This document shows, one piece after another, positions 35,801 through 49,400 of a DNA stretch of 64,000 nucleotides. The translations under genes were made by a program, and so were the position numbers. The notes under the pieces are model-generated. The model worked only from the letters and a program-made list of their open reading frames with translations, did no database searches and had not been told where the DNA came from. How positions within the stretch are numbered: position 1 is the first letter of the stretch; each line of letters begins with the position of its first letter. This stretch comes from Aphrocallistes beatrix (lineage: Eukaryota > Porifera > Hexactinellida > Sceptrulophora > Aphrocallistidae), in NCBI GenBank assembly GCA_963281255.1, contig OY725494.1, positions 2,183,934 through 2,247,933 on the forward strand. Reading direction: 5' to 3'.

Positions 35801-38800
35801 TATTGGGGGGTACGTGTCCCGTACCGCCCTGGGTATGCTACTGCGTATCGCTACTTATATACAGTAATTAAAGATCCAGTGGCCTACTATGGGCGGCGCG
35901 CCCATTCACCTCTCTGAAATATATCAATCACATGACAATAATGAAGAAAATTGATGATGGAATGAATGATCCTTCAAAGTCCACAAATAAAAAGCGCATA
36001 TATTCGCTCCTACGTTTTTTGAAAGCCATAACACCAAAGGGGCGCAAATTTGCTACATAAGAGGCGCAATTTTATAAAAGGGCGTAGTAATTCGGAGCGT
36101 TCCTTTACTTTTAGATTGAGGAATACTCCCCTGAGTGGCAGTAATGGGGAAAGTGAGAGGTAAAATAAAATTTTATGTAACAAAAGGGAGGGTATTTGCC
36201 CCTGTTTCCCTCCCTAATTCCTCCCAGGATATTCTTTGACAGGGGGGTGGGAAGCGGGGGGCACCAGCCCCCCCCCCCCCCACTTTTTCAGAGAACCCGT
36301 TGGCGCAATTATGTATACAGTTGGATATCCTTACTATTAAAACGCTATTAATGCTCCACTAAGTTCCGAGTTCAGACGAAAATGTCGACTCATCATGGAA
36401 TTATGACGTCATTGTCACCTTGTTTAAAACTTAGTGGAACCATAGCCAAAAGACTCCCACATACCAAAAATTAGCATTCTGTACCTGGCAGCTTCTTCAA
36501 TCAATTCGCTACAGAGATACGTTTATAGATTTATAAACCTTTATGAAGTTAGTCGGATATTCGACATTCGATATTCGATATTCACATATACAAGCGCGCT
36601 TCGCTTGCTTGCGCTGCGCGGCTGGCGGACACTGTGTGCACTGGAGGCGCCCTTGGGCGCCTAGGATTACATTGACTAATAATAAGGGGGATGATATCTC
36701 TAAATACGTCTGTCTCACTGTTAAAATCGATTCACTCGAAAAATCATTAAATTTGCCAATTCATAAATTTTTGATGCATAATAACAGAGTAATGAGTCAT
36801 CATTTTTTGATGATAGTTGTATCATATTTGAGATATACTAATATACACATTCTATTAAAATTTCAGTATTCTATCACCTAAAATGGCTGAGTTATAGTCG
36901 AAAAACTGAAATTTCTAATTATAAAAAAGGTGACAATTACGTCATAATTCCATGATGAGTCGACATTTTGGTCTGTGGTCAGAACTTAGTGGAGCCATAG
37001 TTAAAAGACTCCCACATGCCAAAAATCGCTTTCTATGCCTGGCAGTTTCTTCAATCAATTCGTTACAGATATTATAAATAAATATACTACGTATAAATAT
37101 ATACATACATATATACTACGTACTTACATAGTACACATTGATCGAGTTTTAATAGTAAGGATTGAATATTCGACATTCATTTTAGATATTCGTTGTTCAG
37201 AAGGGTTTACATCAGCGTGTATCAATCTGTATCCATGTGAACAGTGTGTATTAGTGTGTACTAGTGTGTACAAGGTTGAGTACAGTGTATCAGAGCGTAT
37301 CAGTATGTATCAGGTTTGTGTAACCATAAATCACCCCGTATCAGCGTTTATCAGCGTGTATCAGGTGTATCAGCATATATCAGTGTACATCAGGTTGTAA
37401 TAACATGTATGAGCATGTATCAGGTTTGTGTAACCATAAGTCAGCCCGTATCAGCGTTTATCACCACGTAACATTGTGTATCAGTGTGTATCAGTATGCA
37501 TCAGTGTGTATCAGTGTGTATCAATGCGTAACAGTGTGTATCAGTGCGTATCAGAGTCTAACAGTGTGTATCAGGTTGTAGTACCGTGTATCAGAGTGTA
37601 TCAGTGTGCATCAGGTAGTAGTACCGTGTATCAGTATGTATCAGGTTTGTATGATCATGAATCATCCCGTATCAACGTTTATCAGGGTGTATTAGTGTGT
37701 ATCAGTGCATATCAGTCTGTATCAGTGTGTACCAGTGTGTATCAGGTTGTAGTACAGTGTATCAGCGTGTATCAGAGTGTATCAGTGTGTATCAGCGTGT
37801 ATCAGTGTGTGATCAGTGTGTATCAGCGTATATCAGGGTATCAGTTTGTATCAGTTTGAGCTACGCTGTATCAATATGAGCTAGTTTGGGAAAATCAGTT
37901 CATGTTGAATGAGGGTGAATCAGATTGTATGAATCAGTCTGCTTCAAATTTATTTAATGACTCAACAATAGAGTTTCAATGGATATCTTATATACAGTCC
38001 ACTCTCGTTAACACGTACACCAAGGGATCGTGGAGATTTGTACTCCTTATCCGGAGTACGTATTAACCGAAGTACGTACATAGCCACATTTGTCCAAAAT
38101 ACTTAATATACATAGCGATAACTACGTGAGAGTATGAAATTGTACTTGTCAAATAGAGAACTCATTATCCATGTATTAACGAGATTCGACTGTATTTTCA
38201 TTGAGAAATATATGTCTAGTATCTATCTACGTACATACTACGTACCATATTCAAAGTGCTCGTAGGCACACACCTGTTCGTATTATCCGTGTTCGTATTA
38301 ACCGATGTATTTAGTATTGAAAACGCACTGAAGGGGACCCACAAATCGTACTTATTATCCGATATTTCGTCTTATCCGTGTTCGTGTTAACCGGAGTTCG
38401 TTTGTATGTATATATTTTGCCATAGATTAGGTTGGGGAATCAAAACTTGTACTTCTTACTCCTTATCCGTGTTCGCATTAACGAGAGTCGACTGTATTAA
38501 AACGCTAGGATTTTTTGTGTGTGTGTGTGTGTGTTTGTCCGAATTGATTGAAAAATTGGCAAGTCGTAGAGATATGAAAATTGGCATGTAGGTGTCAAAT
38601 GATATGACTACGATTAAGTTCTAAGATCTAAGCGAAATTTTTCACACCTCTGCAAAAAAAATGGAAAACAATTTTTCACACCTTTTCTATACTAAATAAA
38701 GGACTACACTATCACAATAGTAATCATTGTACGACACTACAATAGATCGTCATTGTTATTAATACTTCAAAGCCAAAACTTATGTTTGATATGTTAATTG

Positions 38801-41800
38801 TATTATAGTGTATAGCAATAAAAAATATTATGTGCATATTTTCACACCTTTATATACATATTTTCACACCATTTGATGAATTTTGAAAATAATGCTAGAG
38901 ACTAGCTTCCAACGGGTAACATGGGGGTTTTAGGGGTGTAGATTTCAAATATCATATTTTCAGATCTATATGATAAATTATTTGTTTACTTTTGTTTACA
39001 TTAGTTACATAAAGTAAACAAATTACAAAAAATGCTAGAGACTAGCTTCCAACGGTTGACATGGGGTTTTTAGTGCTGTAGATTTCGAATATTATATTTC
39101 CGGATGCATATGAGAAATTATTCGTTGACCTTTGTTTACAATATTGATATAAAGGAAAAAATTCAAACCCAAAACCCAAAATGTGTTAGATTGAGTAACT
39201 CCAGGCGCTCGCAGGGCGACTCTGCGGACACGCAGTGTCCGCAAGCCGCGCAACGCAAGCAAGCGAAGCGTGCATGTTTTATGTAAAATTGGATATCTTT
39301 TCATTTTCTTATGTAGAAAGCTTGAAAATTCCCCATAACTAAACATGTTTCGATCTGTTTATGTGACATTGAGTGATCAAAGCTGATTTGACAAACATCT
39401 TTGCCGATTGCTGTGTGATACAGTCCACTTCCGAAAACCGGGGCGCATCCGGAAAAATATGGTAATGTTCTATACAAATTACTCTCGGAAACCGGGGCGT
39501 TTGTTCGAAAACCGGGGCGAGTTTGGATGATATTTTGTTTATGTGAGAGCCGTGTCACTTTTTAGTGTGGTCTTACTATAGCATAATGATTGAGGATACT
39601 GGTTTACACGGACCCATGATTATTTCTCTTAAAACGCTTTGTTTTTATCACGAGCTATACTAACTTGATACAGTACATCTAATCACTCGAAAACCGGGGC
39701 GCCCAGCTCTGGTCCCGAGGTGCCCCGGTTTTCGGAAGTGGACTGTACTATGCAAATGCTATTGCATATGGACCACAAGAAGATGAGTTATTTTGTTGAT
39801 CAACATTTTGAAAAGGAATAATTAAATTGTTTCCATTCGAAAGATATTTTGATGTCAACTGTTCTGCCAATTTTGCTTAGTTGATAAGGCTACCCATTAG
39901 CAGTACCTTACCATTTGTACTAGTTGCGGAAGTAACCCAATGACATATTCCTGTGTGATGTATTTGCACATTTTTTTCATTTAAGGAAGACCTTTTGAAT
40001 ATTGTTACTCGTTGAGAATACTACAAGGTATCTTGAAATGAATTGCTCATGCTGAATTGACTTCTAAATATTGTTTGGACAGCCCATATAATATTTGACT
40101 CTAATAGTACATTCTCAGATAATAAAGTCTTATGATCGTAATTTGTCAAGCCTATGTTCTTGAGCCACATTTTGTTTGGGGATACATATGGGTGATCGAT
40201 TTCCTTTAACATTTGAATTTTCGCATTCAAAGTTCATATTTGGAGACTATCTGAAAAATTCGTCATATTCATGATATTATTAAGCTGAATCAGATTCATA
40301 AGATTGTTGAAGTTCATTTTTGCAATTTCTATTTAAATACTGTTCTATGTATTTTTATTTTGAGAGTTACAACTGTCTTTTTTGTATTCTTGAATGATTT
40401 GGATATAAATTTGGAGTGTTGAGAATTTTCAATTTTGAAATGTGTATTAAGTATACGGCTTATAGAGTAGTTTGTTCTCCTTCTTTTGGGCTACCAGATC
40501 TCCACTGCTCCTTCCAGATATTATTGGTTTCTCTTCTGTCTTTGTTTCGAGCTTTTAGGAATATTTAATATCGATGCTGAGAGACGTTGAGATATGTTAG
40601 GATATACCTTTGTCAAAAATCCCCTGGTCGTCAGTGTAATGCTTTATTCAATATATTTTGTTTCACAATGCCCATCCATGATTCATCAATAGAGTTGGTT
40701 TCTCTTGTCCGAAATTTAGTGCTCCCACACAATCTTTCAGGTAGTGCTAGCATATATCCAGTCCACAAAGGAAGTACATAGAGATATCGAATAAGGCGGA
40801 ATTAAATAAATTCAGGGTTGTAATGAGGATTGTTCGTTGTTCTGATTGCCTTACCTAGTTCATCTTTTTTCTTTTTAGCAGCTAAGATAAAACATCAATA
40901 AAAAGGGATTGTTCTCGAAGAGTATTCGATGTGTTTTGATCAGAAAATAGAGAAAATTCCATTTCACTATCATCGCTAATATCAATTTGTGAATTGTGAT
41001 TCGCAAATTGTTTTCATAAATGTATCCATATTCACATCGCGTTTACGCATTCAGATTCTCTTGTTTGTGAAGTAAATATAGTGCAAATAAATATTTCGAT
41101 TCCTTGATTGAGCGATGTACAGTTTGGCAAAGTTGCAAAACAAGAAATTGCGTAACGAAATGATGTTTTGGAATTGTAAATATTTCTTTGACGTTTCCAC
41201 TAAATCGGTGAATAACATGAGCTGAACAAAAATGAATTGTAGTTGTTGAAAGAAAGTTTTCCAACATTATTCTAAATATCCACATAGGTTTGTTTTATTG
41301 AAAGCTTGGTAGGTTGAATGTAGCAGAGCCAAACTTTGATTAATTTCGATTTCTTTGATTCTTTTCACGCAATTGTTATGTAACAAGTGCAAATCTATTA
41401 ACCATTTTTGGATAAAGTAAGTCAAATTAGGAGTTGTTTGGTCTGAAGTTAACATTTCAGACTGGAATTGGACCTTGCATTTCATGGTATGCTACAATTG
41501 CATAAGAGTATATCATTTTTTCTGAAAGATGTTTAGAAGATACCAGTAAACCAGTTGCATCAATAAATAACTTAGAAATGTGTCTTTCTTACAATAATTT
41601 ACAAAAAGATCCATTTGTTTCTCGGTATACATTATATCTCAAGGCATTTACAGTATGCCATATTACTCCTTGTTCTATCTCTATCTTTAGTCTTATCACA
41701 AGTTTAGGATTTATTTCGCGGAACAAATCTTAAACTCGTGATAAGACTAAAGCTAAATATTAAATACTAATTCAATAAAAAAACTAAAATGGTTCATGGT

Positions 41801-43441
41801 TGTGTCTACGAAGCTTTAATCGCCAGCAAATCGGAGATTAAGTCAGTCCACTCGGCCTGTATACCAGAGGGATAGTCTCACCTGTCTATGTGTGAAATAT
41901 CAGAAAGGTTAATATATAAATTAAGACAAATAACATGATGAAAATATTTTCTAGGACTACCTCCACAGGATGGTTGAATCTGAAGAAATGATCCCCTCCA
42001 ATTATGATCCTATCTCCATGATGCAAAACTAGAGATTTAGTGATGAGGTTACCGTTTACATAAGTTGGAGCATCATGAAAAGGATTCAGCGTTACGGTTG
42101 ATTGCTCGTGTACAAAAGTGCAATGTTTCTCAGCTACCAAAGCCCCAGTTAATTTGATGTCATAGTGTGAATCATCTCCTTTTCTTCCAACTGTACTTGT
42201 ACCCTCTTTCAAAATATAAATCAGCATCTCAGATAACTAAAAAGTGATTTAATAGTGAAAAACTTTTAAATTATGATTGGACCAGGATTTAGTAGATTTT
42301 CCAATGTAGCCTTCCGATTATTAGTGTTAAATAAAGATCAGTCATAAAAATAGTACAAAGTCCGTCAATTCGCAGTGATATAGCCAAGAGGGCACACGGT
42401 CACATGAACCCCTATCACAATTTGATAAATACCCCAGTGGGTATTGTGCCCATCCATCAGAAATTCTGGTCACACCACTGTGAATTCGTGATCAAAGAAA
42501 TTTCAGAATAAAAGCTGCACACATCCATGATTAACATACTGTATACAAATCAAGCATTATGAAAGAGAAGTCACTCAAATTCACCTGAGGATCTTCATTT
42601 AGGTTCACAAGGTTAGGAAGTCTATTTTCAACTTGGAGAGAAATCCCTGCTTTCCTTAGTTCATCAATTTCTTCTAACTTTCTTTGTTCAGTCAGCTTTA
42701 ACCTATCCATCCATGTTCGAGTAGTGTCAGCCATTAATCTTTCTTTTTGAAAGAGCTGGTCTTTCAATTGTTGAATTTCATTTTGACTTGCTCCAGGACT
42801 TTTACCTTAGGAAATATTTTGAAAAAATCACGTCAGAAATAAATATCAGGCAATCCATGGATACTTAATACATGATCATATAGATCAACGAGAAAACTAA
42901 AGGTGTAAAGTCTAGTTTCTCACTTTGATTCTAGAAAACGGCACTTCTAAAATAGCAATTCTGGATCCATTTAGGGTTTTCTAAAGTTTATTTGAATATT
43001 ATTTTTAAGACTCTTAGGATTGATTATTGGCTTATGTGACATTTAATGGCGATAAGATCAACTTTTATAATAATATGACATCAGTGTTATTCTACATTTG
43101 GACTAAAATAATTGCTGAAAAAATATCAATTGTGTAATGATGACGTCATCACAGAGTGATGAGTCATCATTTCTTTATGCTAGTTACATCATATGTGAGG
43201 TATATTAATATACAGATTCTATTAAAATTTCAGCCTTCTATAACCTAAAATGGCTGAGTTATGGTCGCAAAACTAAAATTTCTAATTATTAAAAAGGTGA
43301 CAATGACGTCATAATTCCATGATGAGTCGACATTTTGGTCTGAGGTCAGAACTTACTGGAGCCATAGCCAAAAGACTCCCACATGCCAAAAATCAGCTTT
43401 CTGTGACTGGCAGTTTCTTCAATCAATTCGTTACATATATA

Positions 43442-43491
<50 letters not shown>

Positions 43492-46400
43492 GTATATACA
43501 CACATATATAAACATTAATCGAGTTTTAATAGTAAGGATATATCTCTCTCTTTAACGAATTGATTGTAGAAACTGCCGGGCACAGAAAGCTGGTTTTTGG
43601 CATCTTTTGGCTATGGCTCCACTAAGTTCGAGCTCAGACGAAAATGTCGACTCATCATCGAATTATGACGTCATTGTCACCTTTTTTTAGAATTAGAAAT
43701 TTCAGTTTTTTGATTATAACTCAGCCATTTAGGTGATAGAAGGCTGAAATTTTAGTAGAATGTGTATCTTAAGATATTTGACATATGATCCAACTATCAT
43801 CAAAAATGAAGACTCATAACTCTGTTATGATGTCATCATTACGCATCAAAATTTTGAAAATTGACAAATTTGCTGACAAAGGGCGCCTCCGGCGGACACA
43901 AAGTGTCCGCCTGCCGTGCAGCGCAAGCAAGCGAACGCGCTCGTTATCTTTAAATATCATTGAATGCGACATAAACATGTATAATCTGGTGAATATAAAA
44001 GCGAATATAATTGATTTATATCATACTCAGTATGGCAACAACGCGACATATCAAATGGATGGGGGATTACAATTTAAGTGTAAAATGCAATATGAAATGA
44101 AAAATATTGAATTTCTAAAAGATTCCGTCATCACCAGATCGAATCAAAAACGGATTCGGACAATACAAATGGGGTAGTACTTGAGATAATAACCTTTTTT
44201 TTTTGTAATTTTTCAAATTTTTCGTAAAGGATTTACACTACGTGTTTCTATTTTGCATTGTCTTAATACCTTTCTAATGGATATTGTCCAAAATTTAGTT
44301 TGTTTATCATTCCATAATATATAGCAGTATATAGTTAAATTGTATACTTTATCATCCCCACTATCCTTATATTAAAACTCGATTAATGTGTGTATAGTAT
44401 ATATATATATCCCTTAGATTACCTGGGGTCATTTCTATTAATAGCAAAGACCCCACACTTCTAAGGTTTCCCCGCCCAAAATGACTTAACCCGAAATGAG
44501 TTAGCAAAAATATAGCACCATTTAACCCGCGGCTGGCTAGGAATGTTGAAAGTGAAAATGAAAGTACATTGAAAGTGAACTGAAAGTGAAAATGAAAGTG
44601 GGGTTTTCTCTATTTATACTTTTGAGACCTAGCCAGGCGAGGGTTAAAGGTTAAATATCTGCAACGAATTGATTGAAGAAACTGCCAGGCGCAGAAAACT
44701 GATTTTTGACATGTGGGAGTATTTTGGCTATGGCTCCACTAAGTTCTGAGCTCAGACCAAAATGTCGACTCATCATAGAATTATGACGTCATTGTAACAT
44801 TTTTAAAAGTTAAGCAATACAGTTATTCGAGCATAACTCAGCCATTATAGGAGATAGAAAGCTGAAATTTTAATAGAATCTGTATACTAACATACCTCAC
44901 ATATGATGCAACTATCATCAAAAATGATGACTCATCACTTTGTTATGACGTCATCATTACGCATCAAAATTTTTAAAATTGACAAATTTGGTGATTTTTC
45001 GTGCGATATCGATTATGACAGTAGGACAGACGTATTTAGAGATGTTCTCTCCCTTATAATTAATCAATGTGACTCCAGGCGGACACTTTGTGTCCGCCAG
45101 CCGCGCAGCGCAAGCAAGTGAAGCGCGCTTGTATATGTATATATATATATATAGTCGAACCTGCTTTAACGGCCACTCTATATAACGGTCACCTGTCTAT
45201 AGCGATCACCAATGAACAGTCCCGTCCGAAATTCCATAATATTGAACCTGTGTATAGCGGTCACCTGCTCAACGCGGCCAGCGGCCACCCGTTTGTAGTC
45301 CCTTACTGACCCTAAAACTGTGTATAACGGCCATCACCTGGCTATAACGACCACTATATGTCTATAACGGCCATCACCTTTTTCACCTTTTATGTGTTTA
45401 TTACAGGACCTGTTACGAATGATAAACAAGTTTCATGTAATTACTTCAACTAATGGATTTCTAAAAACTTATATTTATTGCACTACGTTGATACCTTTTG
45501 GGAATTGTGACAAACACCTGTATATAACGGCCACCTGTGTATAACGTCCAATTTTGTCCAGTCCCTTGGGTCGCCGTTATATACAGGTTCCACTGTATAT
45601 ATATATATATACACACATTAATCGAGTTTTAATAGTAAGGATTGCTTTCGCTCCGCGGCTGGCGGACAATTTGCCAATTTTTAAAATTTTGATGCGTAAT
45701 GATGACGTCATAAAAGAATGATGAGTCATTATTTTTTGATGATAGTTGCATCATATGTGAGGTTATCAATATACACATTCTATTAAAATTTGAGCCTTCT
45801 AACACCTAAAATGGCTGAGTTATAGTCGAAAAACTAAAATTTCTGATTCTAAAAAAGGTGACAATGACGTCATAATTCTATGATGAGTCTACATTTTCGT
45901 CTGAGCTTTTTAGAGTCTAAGACCTGGAACTATGTTTTGTATGGTGATTTTTATGAGGAAAAATGTGTCTTTTCCTCGAACACTCTAAATTTGTAGAATT
46001 AAAGGATGTTTATATCAGTACATATTGAGAACCATTTGGATCAGGTTTTTGGTGAAATGCAATTTTGGGTGACTTTGCTAAATGTACCTAATTTGATCTA
46101 GTGAAATTATAACTTTCTCTCGTTTCTGGTAATGAATTCAATGGATTTATGAAATAATTCCATGGTGAATAAAAGGTATCTGGTGCTAAATCGTCATAGA
46201 ACATCGATTATGAAGACATTTTTTACAGAAGCAGTGACCTTGGTTCTCGATTTTCGCTGCGTGCCAGGACACATTTTTTCTTCATAAAATTCACCTTACA
46301 AAACACAGTTCCAGGTCTTAGACTCGAAAAATATTTTAAAACCATTGAAAATATTCGAATTACGATCTCTAAAGACCATAATAACTAAGATTGTTTGAGT

Positions 46401-49400
46401 ATAAAAATTTTTATACTTAATGAAGCTTGTATCAGAACTTATGAACCACCCAATACACATTAATCGAGTTTTAATAGTAAGGATATATACGTATATACAG
46501 TCGAACCTGCTATAACGGCCACTCTATATAATGGTAACCTGTCTACAGCGATCACCAATGAACAGTCCCGTCCGAAATTCCATAATATTGAACCTGTGTA
46601 GAGCGGTCACCTGCTCAACGCGGCCAGCGGCCACCCGTTTGCAGTCCTTTACTGAGCCTAAACTGTCTATAACGGCCACTACTTGTCTATAACGGCCACT
46701 ACTTTGGGAACAGCCAAAAGTCACAGGGGGAAAGATCTGGGCTGTAGGGAGGATGTTCAATCATTTCTAACCCTGATTGCCTAAGAAACTCCTTAGTCTT
46801 TCCTGCTGTGTGTGCTGGAGCATTATCATGATGAAATTTCATCCCACGGACCCCGGACTTTGGTCTCAACTTCTCCACTGCTTGAAACACTTTTGGAAGG
46901 CAAATCTCGGTGTACCAAGCTGATGTAACAGTATGCTTCGCAGGAAGCATCACAAATTCAAGAAGACCTCTTGTGGTGAAGAAAATTGCGAACATTCGCT
47001 TGCCGACCGCCATGAATTGTTTGGGAATTGTGTCCGGTACCTCATCTTCAAAGATCCATTTTGAACTCTGCTGCTTCGTTTGCATGTCATAGAAGTAAAT
47101 CCATGTTTCATCACCCGTTATTACTTCTGAATGCCGCCGAGAATCTGTTTTCGAGTACTTCAGTAACATGGAGTGACAAAATTGGATCCGACGGTTTTTT
47201 TGTTCCAAAGTTAGCAAATGTGGGACTAATTTGGAACAAACCCTTCTTAGACCAAGGTGTTGGTGTAGGATTGTTTCAATTGTTCCCGATGATACTGACA
47301 CATCATGAACTAACTGACGGATAGTAATTTGTCTGTCTTCTCTGACCAGTTCCTCCACCTTGACGATATTTTCATCAGTGACCGCCGTAATCGGGCGTCC
47401 GGTTCGAACTTCATCGTCCAGGCACATAAAACCCAAACGAAATCGGCTGTACCACTTGTAAACTGTTGTTTTGGTTGGTTCCAGTTCCCCCAAAGCAGAA
47501 AACATCTCAGCAGTACACTCCGCAGCGTTTAATCCACGTTTATAGTTGTAAAACATTATCGCTCGAAAATCCCTATTATTCAAATTTTCCATCGAAAAAT
47601 AAAAAAGAGAAAATGACTTGACTAAATTGGCTATAATATAAAAAGTATGCAAGTTAGAATGTTGAAATTGCATATACAAGTTTTGATTTGATAGCTTTAC
47701 TAATGGTTAAATTACATTAACCCTGCTCATTGAACTTCATAAAAATTCCGCGAACTTATTGAACACTCGGTATATAGAAGCGCGCTTCGCTTGCTTGCGC
47801 TGGCGGCTGGCTGACACTTTGTGTCCGCCGGAGGCGCCCTTTGGGCGCCTGGGATCACATTGATTAATAATTATGGAGATAACATCCCTAAATACGCCTG
47901 TCCTACTGTTATAATCGATATCGCACGAAAAATCACCAAATTTGCCAATTTTTAATATTTTGAAGCGTAATGATGACGTGATAACAGAGTGATGAGACCA
48001 TCACCTTTTTCACCCTTTTATGTCTTTATTACAGGACCTGTTACGAACGATAAACAAGTTTCATGTAATTACTTCAAGTAATGGATTTCTAAAAACTTAT
48101 ATTGCACTACGTTGATACCTTTTGGGGATTAAGACAATCACCTGTATATAACGGTCACCTGTGTATACGGCCAATTTTGTCCGGTCCCTTGGGTAGCCGT
48201 TATGTACAGGTTCCACTGTATATATAAATAAACATTAATCGAGTTTTAATAGTAAGGATAGGGCATAATAGGTAGTAAGTTCACATAGGTTATTGAGTAT
48301 GAGAAATCGTTTAATCAAATAAAATTTGTTCAATGCATTTTAATGATATGAAATTTGTCAGATATGCCAAATTGAATCCAATAATATATCATTATTGGGT
48401 ATATTCTTCTAATATTAAATTATTGAAAAGAATATCTTAAGGTGACAAACTATCTTTATCTATTAGTCCTTCCTTTGTCCGACAAACTTTTCGAAAAAAA
48501 TACAAAACAGGATCACTCTGGCACATTAATGGAGAAAAAATGTAGGTGACGTTTTCTTTAAAGGAAGTTTTTCAGCAAGGTGTTCTCGATAGTGTTTTAT
48601 ATATTTATTTCCATCCTCTATATTCTCTGAAAGATTCTTGAGGCCAAGCTTATTTTTGTAGTCACGAATTAATTAGGTAGAATGAGCGAGTAACTTATGC
48701 AGTGTAGGATAAATATTTACCCATGGAAACTCTGTTAGTATAAGTTCGTAAGTGAACTTACATAGATTATCAAGGCCATCTGTATCAATTCTACGATCAC
48801 AGTTAAATATACGAAGGATGACTGATAAGTTGGTGTGAAAGTTGTTTTTGTATTGTTGTGGAATAGTGGAGAGGAGCCAAAAGAGGAAATCGTTATCTTC
48901 AAAACATTTTCTACAAACATTCCCTGTTGTAGATGTGCCCCTTGCTGATTTGGGAAGTCAAATTTATACCTTGTTTTATCCTTTAATAACTCTCTTATTT
49001 GAACCTTAAGCAAATTCCACATTCGAAGCAGATGGGGACCATTTTGAAACTCCAGCATTAATATGGTACACGACAAGCAAAAACCATCGAAAAAACACAG
49101 AGATAGGAATGTAAAGGTGAAGAAGATAAAAAGTCAGGGTCGCTTATTATGAACCACCAAGGGACCAAAAAATATGTTCATAATAGAGATAGTTCATATT
49201 AAGCGAACTTGATTCAATACAAATCCTATCTAAAAATGAAATTGGGACCAGGAGGTTAGTTCATAATAACGAATATTCATACGTATTAAGTGGGTTCATA
49301 ATAAGCGACCTTGACTGTAAATATGTTGCAACACTCCACCGAGTCTTGATCTCAATTGTTTTGGCTCTCTAATCTCTTTCGATCCATCTTCTTCATAGAA

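Larger units (their letters stand above)
46498..48218 (+). mobile_element. pogo-like element (family AACGGCCAC) split by other transposons
   Basis: The left half (46498-46705) and the right half (about 48000-48218) match the 45153 copy. Between them lie a truncated mariner and a Helitron-like piece. Ends CAGTCGAACCTGCTATAACG and ..GTTCCACTG are flanked by TA. Confidence 0.7.

Noticed and set aside
37200-37870. CRISPR-like or tandem-coding array (open frames with YQCVS repeats)
   Set aside because: Units are a 10-bp satellite with no unique spacers. Long frames follow from the period lacking stops. The host is eukaryotic.
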